DNA of 64,000 nucleotides from an uncultured Rhodopila sp. (GTDB taxonomy: Bacteria; Pseudomonadota; Alphaproteobacteria; Acetobacterales; Acetobacteraceae): the NCBI GenBank assembly GCA_903932145.1, contig CAIZFE010000037.1, positions 44,833 through 108,832 on the forward strand, in the 5' to 3' direction. The notes under the pieces are model-generated. The model did no database searches. It was given only the letters and a program-made list of their open reading frames with translations, and was not told the origin of the DNA. This document shows positions 34,285 through 42,484 of the stretch, in pieces. Numbering within the stretch: the stretch's first letter is position 1; each line of letters begins with the position of its first letter. The translations under genes were made by a program, and so were the position numbers.

Positions 34285-36183
34285 ATGCCGTTTGCCTTGC
34301 CAATGAACGGCGATGATCCGGGCCGCGCCACAACGGCGCCGGCGTTAGCCTTCGATCTGAGCGATCCGGCGCCGCCTGCGCGGCAGGATGACACCTGGAG
34401 CGACTCGGACCCAACCGACGGGGACCCTGCATCTGAAGCCGATCTCCGTGATCCATTGACCGGACTGGGCAATCGTCACAACCTCAATCAGGCCATCGAT
34501 CAAGCGTTGAAAACGAGCGCGCCGTCCGACACGAATGCGCTGTTGATGATCGACCTGGATCGCTTCAAAAACATCAACGAGACCCTCGGACATGCGGTTG
34601 GGGACGTGTTGCTGCGTCTGGTCGCCCGCCGGCTTCACCAGTCAACCAGCGGAACCGAGCGTATCTTCCGACCCGGTGGGGACGAATTCGCGGTGCTTTT
34701 GCGGAACGGCGCGGGCGCCGGGGGCCTCGCCGCTCGTCTGGTGGACATTCTGGCGCGGCCGTACCTGATCGAGGGCAAGGTTGCCAATATCGGCGCCAGT
34801 ATAGGTGTCGCAACGACAGCTTTGAACGACGGAACGGCGGCGAGCCTGGTGCGGCATGCCAGCCTGGCGCTTCGTAGCGCGAAAGCCGCCGGGCGGCGCC
34901 GTTGGCACGCTTTTGAGCCGTTGATGGCGCAGCGTGCGGATGCCCGCCACGACCTGGAGATGGACCTGCGCAAAGCCCTGAAGATGGGCGAGTTCAGGCT
35001 GGTCTATCAGGCGCAGATGAATATTCAGGCCCGGGCCGTAACGGGTTTTGAGGCTTTGCTGCGCTGGCATCATCCGACCCGTGGCCTGGTCCCTCCCGAT
35101 ATTTTCATCCCGATCGCGGAAGAGATCGGCGCTATCGTCGCAATAGGGGAATGGGTGTTGCGCACTGCCTGCGCCGAGGCGGTCAACTGGCCCGGCAACC
35201 CGGTCATCGCGGTCAATGTCTCGCCACTGCAGTTTGAGGACCGGGACCGTTTGCTGGCGACGGTTCAGCGTGCGTTATCCACATCGGGATTGGCGCCGGA
35301 TCGTCTGGAACTCGAAATCACCGAAAGCGCGTTGCTGCGGCAAGATCATGGTATTCTGGAAACGCTGCATCGGCTGCGTGGGCTGGGCATCCGGATCGCC
35401 ATGGATGATTTCGGCACCGGTTATTCGTCGCTCAGCCAACTTATGGCGTTTCCGTTCGACAAGATCAAAATCGATCAATCGTTCGTTCGCGGTTCCGCCG
35501 CCGGAGCAGGGGGAACCGCCGTCGTGCGAGCCATCGCCGCGCTGGGCGCAAGCCTGGACATGTCGGTGATCGCGGAAGGCGTCGAGACCGCCGAGCAGGC
35601 ATCGATGGTGCAAACCAATGGCTGCACCGACATGCAGGGCTACCTGATCAGCAAGCCGATCTCGGGCGATCAGGTCCTTGAAATGCTCAGGACGTCGACC
35701 CCCGGGAGCAGTCTCGGGAAAAATTCCGGTGTTATGGAGAAACCGTATCAATTGATCTATTGCAGCCGCAATAGGATCACTCAGGACAACGACACCTTCG
35801 CTGACGAGGTCACCGCAATTCTGGCCAGAGCCAGGCGCAACAACCAGGCAATAGGCGTGACCGGAGCATTGCTGTTTACCAGATTCTGGTTCGCGCAGGT
35901 GTTGGAAGGACCGCGAGACGCCGTCGAAATGATTTTCGAGCGGATACAGTCCGACCCGAGGCACGGTGACGTGACGGTCCTCAGTTTTCTTCCTGCTGAA
36001 CAGCGTAGTTTTCCGGACTGGTCGATGGCGTTCGCGGGTGGACCGACCGAGGCGGTCACGGAGGCATTAGACCGCATCGTACCTCTTTCGTCCCGGATCG
36101 AGACGTTGACGGCCGCGGGACAGGATGTGCTGCGTCTTCTGGAAAGCGTCGTTCAGGACGAGTGCATGCGTGTCAGCGTTTGA
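34285..36183 (+). CDS. GGDEF-EAL-BLUF fusion protein (copy 2)
   Basis: The 632-residue soluble protein joins in one frame what copy 1 encodes in two genes. Domains in order: Pro/Asp-rich leader (1-53), GGDEF (GGDEF at 131-135, with Pro before it where copy 1 has Leu), EAL (EAL at 256-258 with all metal and base residues intact) and BLUF (484-632). The Met at residue 484 corresponds to the start Met of the separate BLUF protein. The BLUF part keeps Tyr, Asn, Gln, Trp and Met at the same relative positions (9, 37, 55, 96 and 98). The I-site is lost (SGTE). It should convert blue light into changed c-di-GMP synthesis or breakdown. C-terminal placement of BLUF is unusual. Confidence 0.9.
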   Translation: MPFALPMNGDDPGRATTAPALAFDLSDPAPPARQDDTWSDSDPTDGDPASEADLRDPLTGLGNRHNLNQAIDQALKTSAPSDTNALLMIDLDRFKNINETLGHAVGDVLLRLVARRLHQSTSGTERIFRPGGDEFAVLLRNGAGAGGLAARLVDILARPYLIEGKVANIGASIGVATTALNDGTAASLVRHASLALRSAKAAGRRRWHAFEPLMAQRADARHDLEMDLRKALKMGEFRLVYQAQMNIQARAVTGFEALLRWHHPTRGLVPPDIFIPIAEEIGAIVAIGEWVLRTACAEAVNWPGNPVIAVNVSPLQFEDRDRLLATVQRALSTSGLAPDRLELEITESALLRQDHGILETLHRLRGLGIRIAMDDFGTGYSSLSQLMAFPFDKIKIDQSFVRGSAAGAGGTAVVRAIAALGASLDMSVIAEGVETAEQASMVQTNGCTDMQGYLISKPISGDQVLEMLRTSTPGSSLGKNSGVMEKPYQLIYCSRNRITQDNDTFADEVTAILARARRNNQAIGVTGALLFTRFWFAQVLEGPRDAVEMIFERIQSDPRHGDVTVLSFLPAEQRSFPDWSMAFAGGPTEAVTEALDRIVPLSSRIETLTAAGQDVLRLLESVVQDECMRVSV

Positions 36184-36219
36184 TCCGGCGGTGGGCCGTA
36201 AGCGGTGACGCACGGCGGC

Positions 36220-37348
36220 TCACAGACCCGAACCGCCCCCTTCCAGGATAGGCGTCATATGCGCCAGTTGTCTCCAGGTACGCAGCCAGACCAGGATGCA
36301 GACCGCAACGCCGATCAGGACCGGAATGCGCAGGCCCAAAAACTCTGACGCGATTCCATACGTCAGCGCGCCCATCGCCGGCGCCGCCCGGGTGATCATC
36401 CCCCATGTGCTGAGCACCCGCCCGATCATCGCGGGCGCGGTGGAGTTCTGCAGCAGCGTCTGACAGGAAATCCCGTGCATGGTCGTCGCCGCGCCCATGG
36501 CGCCCATGCAGACAACCCCGACCGCGAACACAGGCGTGGCGACAAAGCCCGCCGTGGCGACGGCCAGGATCAGTCCGCAGCCCACGGCGATCCGCGACGT
36601 ACGGCGGCAGCATCTCAGGGATTGACCGCAGCGTCATGCCGACGACAGCGGCGAACAGCATCAGAGGGCCGATGCCCCGATGCTTCGCGACGTAACGGAT
36701 CCCGTCCAGGGCGTCGTGCATGACGCTGAACCCGGTGGGTTTGCCGCGCCGCACCGCCGGGTCCAGCCGCAGCAGATACATCGACAGACTCGCATACAGG
36801 AACGCCACTGCGTTCACGCAAATTGACGGCACGACGCCCCACAGCGCGATCATCGGGCCGGAGATCGCAGGCCCCACGAAGCGCGCCGCATTGTAGGTCA
36901 GCGAGTTCAGCGCCACCGCGCCCGCCAGATGCGAACGTGGCACCAGCCCGGGGATCAGGCATTGCCGAGCGGGTTGGGCAAAGGTTTCGGCGGCACCGTT
37001 GCAGAGCGTCAGGACCGCCATGTACTCGACCCGGATCAATCCGGTCAGGATCAGCGTGACCAGGATCACCGCCTGCGCGACGGTGATGAACTGGCTGGCC
37101 ATGGTCAAATGCACCCGGTCCATCCGGTCGGCCACCGCCCCGGCGATCGGCGACACAATGACCGACGGGGCGAGATTGCAGAACGCGATGATCGCGACCC
37201 ACAACGCAGAGTGCGTCAGCTCCCACGCCAGCCAGTCGGTGGCGATGCGCTGGATCCAAGATCCGGTCCAGCAAACGATGCTGCCGGAATAGAAGATGCG
37301 GGCGTTGCGCTGCGCCAGGACTCCGCCGATCGCAGACAGTCCCGCCAT
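36220..37348 (-). pseudogene. MFS exporter gene with out-of-frame deletion
   Basis: The 5' two-thirds (37348 to about 36606) encode a normal EntS-like major facilitator N-terminal half. It includes RNARIFYSGSIVCWTGSWIQ, PIAGAVADRMDRVHL, the QPARQCLIPGLVP loop and LFAAVVGMTLRSIPEMLPPY VADR. The reading frame then shifts, and the true continuation lies in another frame at 36585-36220 (GLILAVATAGFVATPVFAVG, SEFLGLRIPVLIGVAVCILV). Comparison with the family suggests that about 40 residues around the eighth helix are also missing. The out-of-frame 391-residue frame ends in meaningless basic sequence. The gene is therefore broken. It is convergent with the fused photoreceptor gene. Confidence 0.8.
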
Positions 37349-37354
37349 GCCGGA

Positions 37355-37681
37355 CTAGTGTGCCGGAGGTTGCGAAGCCGGGGCGCGGTCGGTGCCGGTA
37401 CCGGTGTTGCGAACGCAGTCAGACACCATTCGGTCGTGTGCGAACAGATCGGACAGGCCACGATCGGACTGTCCTGGCATGTAGTTGGAGGAATAGGGCG
37501 TGTTGACGGTGGCCGGCGGGCTATAGATCTCGCCCCGGTTCTGTTGGTCGTAGGCCTGGTTGGCGCGCTGCTGGCAGGCTGCCCGGGTTTCGGCGTCGGC
37601 GCGGGCCTGGCCGCCGGATGGGGGGGCTTCGCATCCGGACAGAGCAGCGACACAGATCAAAAGCGTGGCAAGGCGAATCAT
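37355..37681 (-). CDS. Small lipoprotein, hypothetical
   Basis: The 108-residue product has a clear lipobox (MIRLATLLICVAALSGC), so residue 17 should carry the lipid. The rest is polar and rich in Ala, Gln, Asn and Pro (DAETRAACQQRANQAYDQQN RGEIY), with Cys at 36 and near 89 that could form a disulfide. I recognise no family. Its start overlaps the stop of the upstream hypothetical gene (ATGA). Confidence 0.65.
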   Translation of the reverse strand: MIRLATLLICVAALSGCEAPPSGGQARADAETRAACQQRANQAYDQQNRGEIYSPPATVNTPYSSNYMPGQSDRGLSDLFAHDRMVSDCVRNTGTGTDRAPASQPPAH

Positions 37682-38247
37682 GGGCGAACTCCTGAAAGGC
37701 GTTTGGCCGCCTGTGGGGCTTCGATCTGCAAGCCGCTCACGAAACGGGACAGCCGCATCCGGAAACCCGCTTCATCGAATCGGGCATCCCGGGTCAGCGG
37801 CTGGCTGGCAGCGGTTCTTAGCAGGGCCGGGTGGAATTCGGCACCATCGCGCGCGAGATGAAACAGTGACCGGGTCCACGGGGCTCGGGCGAGCAGGTCG
37901 ATCAGGGCAAGCAGGCGCAGGCACAGCGACAGACCCGGCGCATTGGCGATGCCGACCATGCGATCGACCGCACCGACCCAGCAGATCGCATCCGCGTCGG
38001 CAAGGGCCAGATCGGTATGGCTGCCGTCCGGCCGGTTGAAACGGAAACCCCGGACCGCGCCGGCACGTTCGGCGAGAGCGGCCTCCCGGGCGGCATGCCA
38101 GGCGCGTTCAAGATCACGCTTGCAGACGCTCGGCAGCGCTTCGGGCGGCAGATCGATCAGGTAGGTCAACACGCCGTTGGAATCGCCGCCGACGCGGATT
38201 GTTCCGCCGCTGGTCGCTCGGCCTGAGGGCTGTTCATGGACGCTCAT
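37678..38247 (-). CDS. Hypothetical cytoplasmic protein
   Basis: The 189-residue protein has no signal or membrane helix. Visible stretches are DLPPEALPSVCKRDLERAWH AAREAALAERAG, GFRFNRPDGSHTDLALADAD and LLALIDLLARAPWTRSLFHL. No family was recognised. I start it at MSVHEQPSG (38247); the frame is open to 38370, where it becomes basic and unconvincing. It is translationally coupled to the small lipoprotein gene. Confidence 0.6.
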   Translation of the reverse strand: MSVHEQPSGRATSGGTIRVGGDSNGVLTYLIDLPPEALPSVCKRDLERAWHAAREAALAERAGAVRGFRFNRPDGSHTDLALADADAICWVGAVDRMVGIANAPGLSLCLRLLALIDLLARAPWTRSLFHLARDGAEFHPALLRTAASQPLTRDARFDEAGFRMRLSRFVSGLQIEAPQAAKRLSGVRP

Positions 38248-38380
38248 AACGGGAGGATGAACCGGCGGGCGCCGCCGCGCCAGTGTTGCGCGTGGAAAAA
38301 GCAAAAATCGAGAACTCGGGCCGGGGGCCGGTTGCGGGCGAGACGCCCAAACAGACGATATGCGGCGCACGCGATACCAA

Positions 38381-38418
38381 ACAGGCCGGACGAGCCATAG
38401 CAGCTCATCCGGCCTGTG
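38381..38418 (-). terminator. Terminator hairpin of the HU gene
   Basis: On the minus strand ACAGGCCGGATGAGC pairs with GCTCGTCCGGCCTGT across a seven-base loop, with a single G-T pair, and is followed by TTTGG. It lies about 60 bases after the HU stop. The stem is strong and the U-run short. Confidence 0.6.
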
Positions 38419-38477
38419 TGATGGTCATCGATTGAACGGCCGGAACCCCTGGCGGGCGCCGCCTGTATCCAGCGGCG

Positions 38478-38936
38478 TTAGACCGCCTCTTTCAGTTCTT
38501 TCGAAGGCCGGAAAGCGATCTTCTTGCTGGCTGCGATCTGGATCGACTCGCCGGTGGCCGGATTGCGGCCCATCCGAGCGTCCCGCGCCCGAACCTGCAG
38601 GATGCCGAGGCCGGTCAGGCGGATCTTGTCGCCATTCTTCAGATGCCGGGTGGCGAGCGAAACCAGATCGCCCAGCACGGCTTCCGCCAGCTTCTTCGAC
38701 AGTTCGTGGGTCACTGCCAGTTCGGCGGCGAACTGTTTCAGCGTGACCGTCACTTGCGGCGCGGCTTTGACCGGAGCTGCCTTTTTGACTGCGGCGGCGG
38801 CCTTTTTCGGCGCGGCGGCTGCCTTGCCAGTCGCCTTCGCGGCGGCCTTCACGGGGGCGGCGGCGGTCTTGGCAGCGGCCTTCGCGGGTGCGGCGGCTTT
38901 CTTGGCGGCGGGGGCAGGCTTCTTGGCGGGGGGCAT
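38478..38936 (-). CDS. HU-family DNA-binding protein with Lys/Ala-rich N-terminal tail
   Basis: The 152-residue nucleoid protein has residues 1-62 as a histone-H1-like tail of Ala, Lys and Pro (PAKKPAPAAKKAAAPAKAAA and so on). Residues 63-152 form the HU/IHF fold with ELAVTHELSKKLAEAVLGDL, GDKIRLTGLGILQVRARDAR and the DNA-binding arm MGRNPATGESIQIAASKKIA FRPSKELKEAV. The start at 38936 has TGAGGAAA ahead. Such tails add DNA binding and compaction. A strong hairpin terminator follows the stop. Confidence 0.88.
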   Translation of the reverse strand: MPPAKKPAPAAKKAAAPAKAAAKTAAAPVKAAAKATGKAAAAPKKAAAAVKKAAPVKAAPQVTVTLKQFAAELAVTHELSKKLAEAVLGDLVSLATRHLKNGDKIRLTGLGILQVRARDARMGRNPATGESIQIAASKKIAFRPSKELKEAV

Positions 38937-39753
38937 GGAAATTTCCTCAACGGTGTTAGAGCAGGGTAACATGCTCGCATTGTATCGATTCGGACAACTA
39001 AATCCTTACAGCGTCGGCTTTTCCGAAACAGCCGCACCGCTGGGTACGCGATCGGCGCGCCCGGTCGATGCAAAAAATCCGCGACAGGCGCCCCACAACA
39101 AACAATAAACGCATAGATTGCGTGATGGTTCGGGTTGTCGTTCCTGCCTCAATCCCTCATGGGCCGGATTGTCAGGACAATTCGCGGCGGCATTGTCCCG
39201 AGTGGGTGGTTCGGCCGAGCTACACTGAGTCGAATCGAGGCAACATGCGTCGTGTGTGCGTCCCTGATCCGGTCGACGGGCCGTTTTCTCACGCCGCACA
39301 ACGACGAGGAGGGGCCGGCCGACTTTACTGGGAAGGCTGCGTAACGATATCTGACGACCAAAACAGATGTCCTGGATCGCTCGGGAAAGTGGCCATTCGA
39401 TCAATGGCCTTATCAGGCAGTCTCGTTGTGGCGTTCGGCGCCGGGTCAGGGGAGCGCCTGTCTATGGCCGTCATAAACACAGGCTCGACTTAACGGAGGG
39501 GCGGCCGGTTGGGCCATCGTTATAACAGACTAAGGATCTGACGCGGAGTTCGCTGACGCCGCGCAGAGGGGCCGCTACAGGGCATTCCAACCGGCGTCAA
39601 AGGACGCATCCGATACCGCCGGTATTTCTCGCCAACAGGACTCGCCGACCCGGGGCGGCTGGTCATTCCAGGCGGAAAGCCGCCCCGTCGCGGACAATCC
39701 GGAGAAGGAACGAGGCGGCGATTCAGGAGCGGAAAACCTAAACGTCTGGTTCC
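38937..39753. other. Intergenic region, no gene supported
   Basis: About 815 bases without a convincing gene. Frames of about 140 and 130 residues exist on opposite strands around 39006-39493 but overlap each other, lack ribosome sites and show no family resemblance. A 10-bp stem (cggggcggct with agccgccccg) near 39653-39690 follows the broken secreted gene. No tRNA or repeat of the REP family was found. Confidence 0.5.
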
Positions 39754-40305
39754 TCACCGCTGACGATAAACGTCCTTCTCGAGATCAACCAGGATATTGA
39801 CGCCTTCTTCACAAACGCCGGTGCAACTTGTGCCCGCGGGAGGATTGGCAAACCCGGGAACGTGCTCAGATGCGACGATGGCGCGCGCGCTGAGGCCGTA
39901 GTCGATGACCACCACTTGCAGCGCGATCATGGCACCGTTTGAATTCAGCGAAATCGTGCCGGTGCAATCGTCGGCAATCGTATAGGTGCCGGTTTGGCCG
40001 GTTCGGAAGCCTGCCTCATTGACCGGTGTGGCCGGCGTGCTGACTGGAACGCCATTGCCGACATTGTAGTCTACGCGGGTGAAATTTCCCTGGCCATCGA
40101 ACGTGTACTGGCCAACGGATGATAGCGGCCGCAGTGGGGTCAGGCGTTGGAGCGTGCCGGTTCAATCATAGATCCCAACCGTGTAACCGCTGGCTGTGAA
40201 CGGATAAACGCCGCTTAAAGAACTGTTGTCGCAGTCTGCGTAAGCATGGCCCGTGGCGAGGCAGACCGAGGCGCAGCCGAACACAAATGATGATGCACGG
40301 ACCAT
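39754..40305 (-). pseudogene. Secreted-protein gene with one in-frame TGA
   Basis: Read from ATG 40305 this is a 183-codon frame interrupted only by TGA at 40164-40162 (codon 48). It begins with a signal peptide (MVRASSFVFGCASVCLATGH AYA/D). It continues past the stop with well-formed protein sequence: SSVGQYTFDGQGNFTRVDYN, FRTGQTGTYTIADDCTGTIS LNSNG and ILVDLEKDVYRQR before the natural TGA. A CGA-to-TGA change (IYD-R-TGTLQ) would explain the interruption. The family is not recognised; the repeated 'GTY...DCTGT' pattern suggests a small beta-rich exported domain. Confidence 0.65.
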
Positions 40306-40518
40306 GATGATCGCCTTTCAGAGGGTCTCCTGCTGTCGCTGTCAGTGATTAAGATGCCACCGGGGTTAAGATGCCTCGGGCAGCAGCAACATTGATTTTA
40401 GTGAATTACCGCTTTAGGCGTGATCACGACGACGGGATTCCCCTTTGGGATCACATGAGTTACCGGTCAGAGCCACCGCCGCACCAAGGTTGAAAAATCC
40501 AACAAGGAGACGTCAGAC

Positions 40519-41790
40519 ATGCCGAATGACCCGATCAGCCTGACCGCGACCGCGGCCGCATGTCTGATTCTGGATGGTAAGCTGCGGCCCGAAGCGATGA
40601 CGGAAGCCTACCTCGATCACATCCATCGCCATGCCCCGGGTGTTCGGGCGTTCGTCCATTTCGATCCAGAACAGGCCCGAACGGCTGCTGCGTCCGTGCG
40701 GCCGGGTCCGTTGCGCGGCATTCCGATCGGCGTGAAGGATGTCCTGGATACGGCCGACATGCCCAGCCAATATGGTTCCCCGATCTGGGACGGGTGGCGG
40801 CCAAAGGCTGACGCCGCTTCCGTCGCCTGGGCGCGGGCGGCAGGCGGGGTGGTCATCGGCAAGACCGTGACGACGGAGTTCGCCACGCGCAAACCCGGCC
40901 CGACGATGAACCCGGTCAATCCGGCGCATACGCCGGGCGGCTCATCCTCGGGATCGGCGGCGGGGGTCGGGGCGGGACTGTTTCCGCTGGCATTCGGCAC
41001 CCAGACGGCCGGCAGCATCATCCGCCCGGCGGCGTTTTGCGGCGTGGTCGGGTACAAGCCCACCTTCGGCATGATCAACCGGATCGGCATGAAAATCATG
41101 TCCGACAGCCTGGACACGATCGGCGTCCTCGCCCGCACCGTGGCCGATTGCGCCCTGTTCGCCGGTGCGGTGTCCGGCCGCGATCTCGGTGATCCCGACA
41201 CAAAAATTGGTTCGGCGCCGCGCATCGGGATCTGTCGTTCGCCGGTCTGGGGCATGGCCGCACCGGAGACTCAGGCCCTGCTGGAGCGAGTGGCCGGGGC
41301 GCTCAGCCGAGCGGGGGCGCCGGTGCGCGACTTTGACGTGCCGGGTTCGATCGCGGCACTGGTGGAGGCGCATCCGATCGTGATGAACAGCGAAAGTGCC
41401 CGGGCGTTGGGCTGGGAACTGGCCCACCATGCCGGCCTGATCAGCGAGGGGCTGCGGGAGCGGCTGGCGTTCGGTCTTAACCAGACGCAGGCGGCGCTGG
41501 AGCATGCCTATGCGGTGTTCGACACCAGTCAGCGTGCCTTTCCCGATGCGATGGCCGGTCTGGACGTGCTGGTCACACCGTCCGCCCCGGGGGAGGCTCC
41601 GAAGGGGCTGGAGTGGACCGGCGACCCGGCGTTCAACTCCATCTGGACCGCGCTGCATGTGCCGTGTGTGACGGTTCCAGCCGGGGTAGGGCCGAACGGT
41701 CTGCCGTTGGGCATCCAGATCGTCGGCCGCCGGGGTGACGACCGTGCCGTGCTGGCATTGGCGCGGTGGGTGGAGGCGGCGATTGCCTGA
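40519..41790 (+). CDS. Amidase-signature family hydrolase
   Basis: The 423-residue amidase belongs to the GatA/AtzF superfamily. The Ser-cisSer-Lys triad is visible: Lys in PIGVKDVLDTADMP near residue 73, the cis-Ser in TPGGSSSGSAAGVGAGLFPL near 145-150, and the nucleophile Ser in GTQTAGSIIRPAAFCGVVGY KPT near 170. It hydrolyses a carboxamide; the substrate is not predictable. It is shorter than true GatA and no gatB or gatC is present. The ribosome site aaggag lies upstream. A 15-base tandem duplication spans its stop codon and the start of the next gene. Confidence 0.87.
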   Translation: MPNDPISLTATAAACLILDGKLRPEAMTEAYLDHIHRHAPGVRAFVHFDPEQARTAAASVRPGPLRGIPIGVKDVLDTADMPSQYGSPIWDGWRPKADAASVAWARAAGGVVIGKTVTTEFATRKPGPTMNPVNPAHTPGGSSSGSAAGVGAGLFPLAFGTQTAGSIIRPAAFCGVVGYKPTFGMINRIGMKIMSDSLDTIGVLARTVADCALFAGAVSGRDLGDPDTKIGSAPRIGICRSPVWGMAAPETQALLERVAGALSRAGAPVRDFDVPGSIAALVEAHPIVMNSESARALGWELAHHAGLISEGLRERLAFGLNQTQAALEHAYAVFDTSQRAFPDAMAGLDVLVTPSAPGEAPKGLEWTGDPAFNSIWTALHVPCVTVPAGVGPNGLPLGIQIVGRRGDDRAVLALARWVEAAIA

Positions 41791-41810
41791 GGGGGGATTG
41801 CCTGAGGGGG
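41781..41810. repeat. 15-bp tandem duplication at a gene junction
   Basis: The sequence gattgcctgaggggg occurs twice in a row (41781-41795 and 41796-41810). The first copy contains the amidase stop codon. Both copies contain a TTG and a GAGGGG ribosome-site-like block, so the duplication changes the translation start region of the phosphoesterase gene. Confidence 0.8.
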
Positions 41811-42484
41811 GCCCGGTCTTGTTCGCCGGCGATCCGCACCGGAATTTCGCGCCGATCCTGCGGGCCTGTGCCGCGTCGCCGCCCGGAACGTTGATCCTGG
41901 TGGGTGATTGCGACTGCCCGGCGCCGTTGCATCAGGTTTTTGCGGCGGCAATTGAGCGCGGTTGGGCCGTACGCTGGATCATCGGCAATCACGACACGGA
42001 AACCGAGTCGGCCTACGACAATCTGGTGACCTCGGATGGCGATCTGGGGCTGCGCGTCTCGAACGTCGGCGGCGTGCGGGTCGCCGGTCTGCCCGGTGTT
42101 TTCAAACCTCGGGTGTGGCAACCCGACGAGAAGCCGTCTTTTCGCACCCGGGCGGCGTTCCAGGCGGCGCTGCAACCGCACGAAGCGTGGCGCGGCGGTC
42201 TGCCATTATTTCACCGCGATACTATTTTCCCCGAGGATTTCGAGCGTCTGGGTGCATTGCGCTGTGACGTGCTGGTGTCGCACGAGGCGCCGTCCAGCCA
42301 CCCCCACGGCCATGCCGCCATCGATGCGCTGGCGGCCGACTGTTGCGCCAGGTTGATCGTGCACGGCCATCACCACCAGTCCTATGCGGCGACCCTGCCG
42401 AATGGGATCGCCGTGCGCGGACTCGGGTTGGCGGAGCCGTGGCTACTGAATTTTCCCGGCGTTGCGGCGGCGGACAGTCCCTAG
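41798..42484 (+). CDS. Calcineurin-like metallophosphoesterase
   Basis: The product is about 228 residues with the metal-binding motifs of the family in order: FAGDPHRNF (D-x-H), LVGDCDCP (GDxxD-like), IIGNHDTE (GNHD), VLVSHEAP and IVHGHHHQ. It is a small cytoplasmic phosphatase or phosphodiesterase with two metal ions. The start is uncertain: no ATG is available, and TTG 41798 follows a GAGGGGGG block created by the 15-base duplication. TTG 41783 and TTG near 41819 are alternatives. Its 3' end overlaps the opposite PEP-CTERM gene by about 40 bases. Confidence 0.75.
   Translation: MPEGGPVLFAGDPHRNFAPILRACAASPPGTLILVGDCDCPAPLHQVFAAAIERGWAVRWIIGNHDTETESAYDNLVTSDGDLGLRVSNVGGVRVAGLPGVFKPRVWQPDEKPSFRTRAAFQAALQPHEAWRGGLPLFHRDTIFPEDFERLGALRCDVLVSHEAPSSHPHGHAAIDALAADCCARLIVHGHHHQSYAATLPNGIAVRGLGLAEPWLLNFPGVAAADSP

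Noticed and set aside
39006..39493. Overlapping frames of about 130-140 codons on both strands
   Set aside because: No ribosome sites, no family resemblance and mutual overlap; frames of this length arise by chance at this GC content.
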